Below are positions 59,662 through 64,000 of a stretch of DNA of 64,000 nucleotides, in pieces. The translations under genes were made by a program, and so were the position numbers. Source of the stretch: Phycisphaerales bacterium (GTDB taxonomy: Bacteria > Planctomycetota > Phycisphaerae > Phycisphaerales > UBA1924); the NCBI GenBank assembly GCA_028279375.1, contig JANQNW010000023.1, positions 62,001-126,000 of the forward strand. The letters run 5' to 3'. The notes below the pieces were generated by a model. It was not told the DNA's origin and did not search any database. It saw nothing but the letters and a program-made list of their open reading frames with translations. Position 1 is the stretch's first letter; the number at the start of each line of letters is the position of its first letter.

Positions 59662-60843
59662 TCAGAGCCTTGACACGTTCTCGGGCGTCGATGAGAACGG
59701 GAGCGATTCATCCGAAGACATCAGGTGGTAGATGTCGCGCAGCGCTTCAATGTGACGGCTCACCGGGCGATCTCTGCGGACAACGGCATGCGCCGCTGCG
59801 CCCTTCGATTGCGCGATCGCACGATCGTGGAGCAGCCTCCGGAAGGCGTCCTCCCATTCCGCAGGCCGCGCCGTCTCGACGAGCAACGCCGTCTCGTCAT
59901 TCACGAGTTCGGACATCCACTCATGCCGCTGCGCGACGATCGTCATTCCGCGACTCATCGCCTCGAGAATGATCGACCGAATCTCACCGCGCAGCTCCGG
60001 TTGCACGAGCACGTCCGCCTGGAGAATCAACTCGCGACGTCCCTCGACATCCGCGATCAGAGAGACTCGTTCGAGCAGGTCAAGTCGCTCGAGCGCTTTC
60101 CACACTCGTCGGTGGTCGCGCATCGCCGCGGCGTCAAGGAACACGACCACGTCGGGCTCCGTGCAGATCGCGGCGGCGAGACCCTCAAGGGCGCTGATCA
60201 GGCTCTCTGGGTCCGCGCCGGACGAGAGCATCACGATCGATGCGGGGCCGTCTGTCATGCGCCAGGCCGTGGGCTCAGGCGAACTGTGCACGCCCCACGG
60301 CGCGAGCAGACATGGTCGCGTGGCGCCCGATGCATAGACCGCCTGTCGCAGTGACTCGTTGGGCGCAATCCACCACAAAGGCGGCCCCTCGCCACGCTCA
60401 TCATGACGCTCGATTCGAGGGAGACGATCGATCAGGTCGCCGGTCCAGACCTCCAGCGCGATGCGCGCATCTGCTTGCCAGGCCACCTCGAACGCCAGGT
60501 CCCAGCAGCCCACACCCCACGCGTGCACGATGTCGATCGGCCCCCCGCCAGCGCCGCTCGCAGCGATCTCTTCCAGATGAGCGACAAGGCGCCTCGCGCG
60601 AGCAGCCAGATTCCCGCCGCCGAAGCCGGAGACGCTTCGTCCGAGTCGTGATGCGAAGAACCCCCAGTCGCATGGCTCGTACTGGATGAACTCAGCGAGG
60701 CCAGCGGGCGGAAGCGGCGTCGGCAGCGGAGGCGCTGCGCGAATGACCTGCACACCGCCGTCGGCGAGCCCCACCTCGAGTCTTCCGAGCAACGACCGCT
60801 CTCTGAGCGTCATCGATGCGTCGGAGATGAGCATTACGCGCAT
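59662..60843 (-). CDS. Glycosyltransferase family 4-like protein
   Basis: A 393-residue GT-B protein. The N-terminal MRVMLISDASMTLRERSLLG and VHAWGVGCWD form the acceptor domain. The C-terminal half has SIVMLSSGADPESLISAL, ADVLVQPELRGEIRSIILEAMSRGM with the conserved E-x7-E-like donor motif, and LVNDETALLVE. The family builds polysaccharides or glycolipids at the cytoplasmic face; donor and acceptor are unknown. It is the last gene after the oligopeptide transporter genes, 11 bases downstream of the ATPase gene. Confidence 0.82.
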   Translation of the reverse strand: MRVMLISDASMTLRERSLLGRLEVGLADGGVQVIRAAPPLPTPLPPAGLAEFIQYEPCDWGFFASRLGRSVSGFGGGNLAARARRLVAHLEEIAASGAGGGPIDIVHAWGVGCWDLAFEVAWQADARIALEVWTGDLIDRLPRIERHDERGEGPPLWWIAPNESLRQAVYASGATRPCLLAPWGVHSSPEPTAWRMTDGPASIVMLSSGADPESLISALEGLAAAICTEPDVVVFLDAAAMRDHRRVWKALERLDLLERVSLIADVEGRRELILQADVLVQPELRGEIRSIILEAMSRGMTIVAQRHEWMSELVNDETALLVETARPAEWEDAFRRLLHDRAIAQSKGAAAHAVVRRDRPVSRHIEALRDIYHLMSSDESLPFSSTPENVSRL

Positions 60844-60854
60844 GGCGCACCATT

Positions 60855-62021
60855 CTATTCGACGTCGGCCGCGCTGTCGTCAGCATTCTTCGTCGTGTCT
60901 GGCGAAATCGAGTTGACGATGCGCGGCAGAGTCTGCGGCGCTTCGAGCGCCGCGGGCGTTCGCCACACGCCGACCCAGTGTGACGGAGCGACCTCGACAA
61001 GCGCATAGTCGGACGCGGCGCCGCGCCCCGGCACGACGCTCGCAGGATTCTCGCTCCAGGGCCACCACGCGATGAGGTCCGCATTCCGAAGCGCAGGTGT
61101 CGCGTCGGTCTCCGGATTCACGAGCGTCCGAACTGTCGCAAGGCGATTGACGCGGCCGCCCATCACTGGCGCCGCATGGATGAGCGCGCGCGTATACGGA
61201 TGCAGCGGCGCCGAGAAGATCTGACCCACCGCCGCAAACTCTACGACGCGGCCTCCGTACATGACGCAAACGGCGTCCGCCGCGCCGGAGATGACGCCGA
61301 GATCATGCGAGATGAGCAGCACGCTCATGCGCCGGCGGCGCTGCAAATCACGCAGAATGTCGAGGATCTGCGCCTGGATCGTCACATCCAGCGCGGTTGT
61401 CGGCTCGTCGGCGATGAGCAGATCCGGACGGCAGACAAGCGCCATCGCGATCATGACGCGCTGGCGCATGCCGCCTGAAAACTGATGCGGCGGTTGACGC
61501 ATGCGCGCCTTCGCACCTGCGATCCCGACGTCCTCGAGGGCAGAGATCGCGATTCGACGCGCTTCTCTCCTGCTAACGCGCCGGTGCAGCTGAATTGCCT
61601 CAGTCAACTGATCTCCGATTGACATCACCGGGTTCAGACTCGTCATCGGCTCCTGGAAGATCATGGCGATGCGATCGCCTCGGATCTTCCGAAGTTGATC
61701 AGCCTTGACGCGGAGCAGATCAAGCGGGCGACCGCGCCGGCGGAGCGTGATCGAGCCCTCATCAACGCGCGCCGCGCCCTGCGGCAGGAGCCCCAGCACG
61801 CTGAAGGCCGTCACGGACTTCCCGCAACCGGATTCGCCGACGAGGCCCACCGTCTGCTGTTCCTGGACGCTGAAGCTCGCATGCTCAACAGCACGAACGC
61901 GGGGGCGGCGACGACCCGCCGAGAACGAGACCGCGAGCCCGCGCACGTTCAGCAGATCGCTTCCTATCCACTCATCCGCCGGCGCCGGCGCACATCTGAC
62001 CGCTGTCGTCGTTGATGCCAT
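60855..62021 (-). CDS. oppD: Oligopeptide/dipeptide ABC transporter ATP-binding protein (OppD/DppD-like)
   Basis: A 388-residue ATPase of the peptide/nickel ABC family. Walker [13 protein letters not shown], the Q-loop [13 protein letters not shown], the signature [17 protein letters not shown], Walker [15 protein letters not shown] and the switch LLISHDLGV are all present. The C-terminal [17 protein letters not shown] is the OppD/DppD marker region. The family's Fe-S cysteine cluster near the end is not evident. It starts 3 bases after the permease stop. Two more components (a second permease and a binding protein) are expected but are not in the window. Confidence 0.93.
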   Translation of the reverse strand: MASTTTAVRCAPAPADEWIGSDLLNVRGLAVSFSAGRRRPRVRAVEHASFSVQEQQTVGLVGESGCGKSVTAFSVLGLLPQGAARVDEGSITLRRRGRPLDLLRVKADQLRKIRGDRIAMIFQEPMTSLNPVMSIGDQLTEAIQLHRRVSRREARRIAISALEDVGIAGAKARMRQPPHQFSGGMRQRVMIAMALVCRPDLLIADEPTTALDVTIQAQILDILRDLQRRRRMSVLLISHDLGVISGAADAVCVMYGGRVVEFAAVGQIFSAPLHPYTRALIHAAPVMGGRVNRLATVRTLVNPETDATPALRNADLIAWWPWSENPASVVPGRGAASDYALVEVAPSHWVGVWRTPAALEAPQTLPRIVNSISPDTTKNADDSAADVE

Positions 62022-62024
62022 ACG

Positions 62025-63050
62025 TCAGGTCCGCGCGCGCCGGGGATCGAACGCCTCTCGAAGTCCCTCGCCGACGAAATTCAGCGCCAGCAGAGTCACC
62101 GCAAGGAGCACCGACGGAAAAAGAAGCAGCCACCAGTGCGGCTCGACCGTGTTCATCTCCTTCAGGCCCTCCGCGGCGAGATTGCCCCACGAAGGCAGCG
62201 GCGGACGAATGCCGATCCCCAGGAAACTCAGGAATGACTCCTGGAGAATCGCTTGCGGAACGGTCAGCGTCGCATACACGATGATCGGACCGAGCAGATT
62301 CGGAAGCAGATGGCGCGTGAACTGCCGGCGGAGTGGAATGCCCATCGCTTGCGCCGCCTCCATGAACGGCTGATTGCGAAGACTCAATACCTGACCGCGA
62401 ATGACACGCGCCATCGTCAGCCAACTGACGCCGCCGATCGCCACCAGCAGGGTGAAGACATTGACTGCGATATGGCCGCCCTCGCTCATACGCTCCGGAC
62501 CGAGCGAATCGATGATCGAATCGACCGCCACCGCAAGCAGCACGACGAGCAGGATGTACGGCAGACCGTAGAGCACGTCGACAATCCGCATCATGACTCC
62601 GTCGATACGACCGCCGAAATACCCGGAGATGGCGCCATACGTCGCGCCAATCAGCACGCTGATCACCGCGGCGCACAGGCCGACGCCGATGGAGACGCCG
62701 CCCCCGGCGAGAGAGCGCACGAAGAGGTCGCGACCGAGGTTGTCCGTCCCGAGCACATGGCGACGACTCCCGCCTGCCTCGTCGTCGACCGTGAGACGCG
62801 AGTCCGTCTGCGCCGGCCGTGGTTCACTCGTCCACCAACTCGGCGCCTGATTGATCGCGTCGAGATCCTGACGTTTGTACGGCGCGACGTCCGAGCCCGT
62901 CAGTCCGAGCGTCCACGGCAGAGAGATCAGGCAGGGAATCGAGACAACGAGCAGGACCACCATGCCCAGCATGCCGGCGACCGAACGAGTCCACGGGTTG
63001 TCCCGTGTCATCGCGTCCGCCCGCAGCGCCGAGACAAAGTCCTCGCTCAT
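62025..63050 (-). CDS. oppC: Oligopeptide ABC transporter permease (OppC/DppC-like)
   Basis: A 341-residue membrane permease. One N-terminal helix (GMLGMVVLLVVSIPCLISL) and a long soluble loop (about 55-105) precede five helices. The coupling motif is near residue 245: EAAQAMGIPLRRQFTRHLLP. The closing QESFLSFLGIGIRPPLPSWG block is characteristic of OppC/DppC. The start overlaps the upstream gene by ATGA. A matching OppB gene may lie beyond the right edge or elsewhere. Confidence 0.92.
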   Translation of the reverse strand: MSEDFVSALRADAMTRDNPWTRSVAGMLGMVVLLVVSIPCLISLPWTLGLTGSDVAPYKRQDLDAINQAPSWWTSEPRPAQTDSRLTVDDEAGGSRRHVLGTDNLGRDLFVRSLAGGGVSIGVGLCAAVISVLIGATYGAISGYFGGRIDGVMMRIVDVLYGLPYILLVVLLAVAVDSIIDSLGPERMSEGGHIAVNVFTLLVAIGGVSWLTMARVIRGQVLSLRNQPFMEAAQAMGIPLRRQFTRHLLPNLLGPIIVYATLTVPQAILQESFLSFLGIGIRPPLPSWGNLAAEGLKEMNTVEPHWWLLLFPSVLLAVTLLALNFVGEGLREAFDPRRART

Positions 63051-63979
63051 ATCCGCGAGGATAGGCGATCCCGGGAGAATCGGACAGATCTGCGAGATTC
63101 AGCGCCGGCGGCGCTCCTGCCTGCGGCGCTCCGGCCCGCCTTCGCGAGCGCCCCGCTCCCGGAACCCCCGCGCTCGTCGCCACGGCTGAGCGCACGCTCG
63201 ATGATCTCGTCAACGCGCGTCTCGATGACATGATCTCGGTCATTCGTCATCGCCTCGATCTCGAGCTCGATCCGCGACAGACGCTCGCGTGAACGCTCCA
63301 GCGCATCCTGTTGCTCCTTGAGCCTCGCGTCGAGCTGCTGATCCACCAACGCCGAGAGCTCGTCCCGGATCAGAGCGAGTTCAGTCTCATCAGCGCCTTC
63401 CCGGCTCGCGCGCGCATACAAGCCGGCCTTCTTCATGATCTCGATATTGGTGCGCATCATCCGGACGCGCAATCGATAGAGCTCCGGATTCTCCTCACGA
63501 AGCTCGACCATCTCCGCGACGCGCGGCCACGCCCGACGGAGGAACTGCCTGGCGCGCTCCGGATTCCGCTCCAGAGCCTGCGTGATCCGCGTGTGCATCT
63601 GCGGATTCGTCTCCCGAATGACCGTCAGCATCGTCTCGAGGTCCTCCTCGCGAAACTCGCGCGCCTTGGCGCCCTCGCCGCGCGGTCCAGGTCCGGCGAG
63701 ATCGAAGTCTGGCGGGCCCTCATCCTCAGGCGCGATGATCGCGCGCACCTGCGCCGGGGTTCCGCCTGCGTCGAGAGCTCGCAGCCCTTCCTCGAGTCGT
63801 TCCCGATGCGCGCTGACGCGATCGATCTCCATCTCGAGACGCAGACGAAGTGCATCGGAGCCCGGTTCCTCGGAGACGATCGGACTGGACTCCGTCTGAG
63901 CGAGCGCCATCTCCGGCAGCACAAGAAGCGGTCCGGTCAGCAGCATGGCGATCGACGCGAGTCGGTGATTCCACCTCAT
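63047..63979 (-). CDS. Exported coiled-coil protein of unknown function
   Basis: A 310-residue protein. GAGGAG lies 8 bases before ATG 63977-63979. The signal peptide (MRWNHRLASIAMLLTGPLLVL) ends MALAQ. Nearly all of the mature part is helical and charged, with heptad-like stretches (RLRLEMEIDRVSAHRERLEE; RERLSRIELEIEAM) and a central conserved-looking block (LREENPELYRLRVRMMRTN). The last about 50 residues are Gly/Ser/Arg-rich. Similar proteins are common in planctomycetes with no known role. It is coupled to oppC by ATGA; the transcript may begin to the right of the window. Confidence 0.72.
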   Translation of the reverse strand: MRWNHRLASIAMLLTGPLLVLPEMALAQTESSPIVSEEPGSDALRLRLEMEIDRVSAHRERLEEGLRALDAGGTPAQVRAIIAPEDEGPPDFDLAGPGPRGEGAKAREFREEDLETMLTVIRETNPQMHTRITQALERNPERARQFLRRAWPRVAEMVELREENPELYRLRVRMMRTNIEIMKKAGLYARASREGADETELALIRDELSALVDQQLDARLKEQQDALERSRERLSRIELEIEAMTNDRDHVIETRVDEIIERALSRGDERGGSGSGALAKAGRSAAGRSAAGAESRRSVRFSRDRLSSRI

Positions 63980-64000
63980 CACAGGGACTCCTCTTCCAAT

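Noticed and set aside
1-64000. CRISPR arrays, insertion sequences, prophage, rRNA
   Set aside because: No regularly spaced repeats, transposase or phage genes, or rRNA segments were seen in the window.

Overview
The window is a GC-rich chromosomal segment that looks like a planctomycete of the Phycisphaerae type. Several things point that way: five predicted secreted proteins ending in the same double calcium-loop (dockerin-like) tail that closes with GRWGPCP, a secreted dehydrogenase carrying a GNGIPDEC linker, two exported proteins with PEP-CTERM-like tails (PxPG, hydrophobic stretch, Arg cluster), and stand-alone FTLVELL pseudopilins. Lipopolysaccharide genes (waaA and a GT9 heptosyltransferase-like gene) indicate a Gram-negative outer membrane. 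The assignment rests on family knowledge; no database search was done. There are no rRNA genes, CRISPR arrays, insertion sequences or prophage. Three tRNA genes (Val, Cys, Arg) are present.

Layout. 1-1884: leftward operon of a GT9 glycosyltransferase, maf and a truncated membrane gene. 2018-24608: an envelope and secretome region. It holds a secreted protein with a histidine-rich tail, tRNA-Val, a 1667-residue secreted protein, waaA, two loci in which a pseudopilin gene is followed by a gene for a dockerin-tail protein, two secreted endonuclease/exonuclease/phosphatase-fold proteins, a thioredoxin-MsrA fusion, a bactofilin and two PEP-CTERM-like proteins. 24683-33710: tyrA, tRNA-Cys, an M16 peptidase pair, a membrane Fe-S protein fused to TPR repeats, a secreted sugar dehydrogenase and a 68-residue exported peptide. 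33766-36507: queA, an orphan gene, and a leftward operon of four tiny paralogous membrane proteins. 36699-46908: a rightward cation-transport cluster: PTS EIIA-like, PII-like, two CPA2-type antiporters and a complete six-gene Mrp antiporter (A'CDEFG). 47041-50276: a GGDEF-EAL protein, tRNA-Arg, an MFS transporter and a candidate small RNA. 50540-55825: GNAT acetyltransferase, then valS coupled to a metallopeptidase-like lipoprotein and a phosphodiesterase. 55919-63979: TPR protein, queE, a STAS protein, queD, an exported protein, and a leftward set of glycosyltransferase, oligopeptide ABC ATPase and permease, and an exported coiled-coil protein.

How the genes fit together. LPS core synthesis (waaA, GT9), bactofilin and the many exported proteins serve a complex envelope. 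The repeated order pseudopilin then dockerin-tail substrate suggests that type II secretion/pseudopilin machinery handles at least some of the tailed proteins. queE and queD (with queA further away) belong to queuosine synthesis, and the first two look leaderless. The strongest candidate for an undescribed system is the junction near 36.5 kb: four tandem one-helix proteins with a shared SHOCT-like C-terminal motif, divergent from an EIIA/PII-headed Na+/H+ antiporter cluster. This could be an envelope- or ion-stress module, but the functional link is inference.
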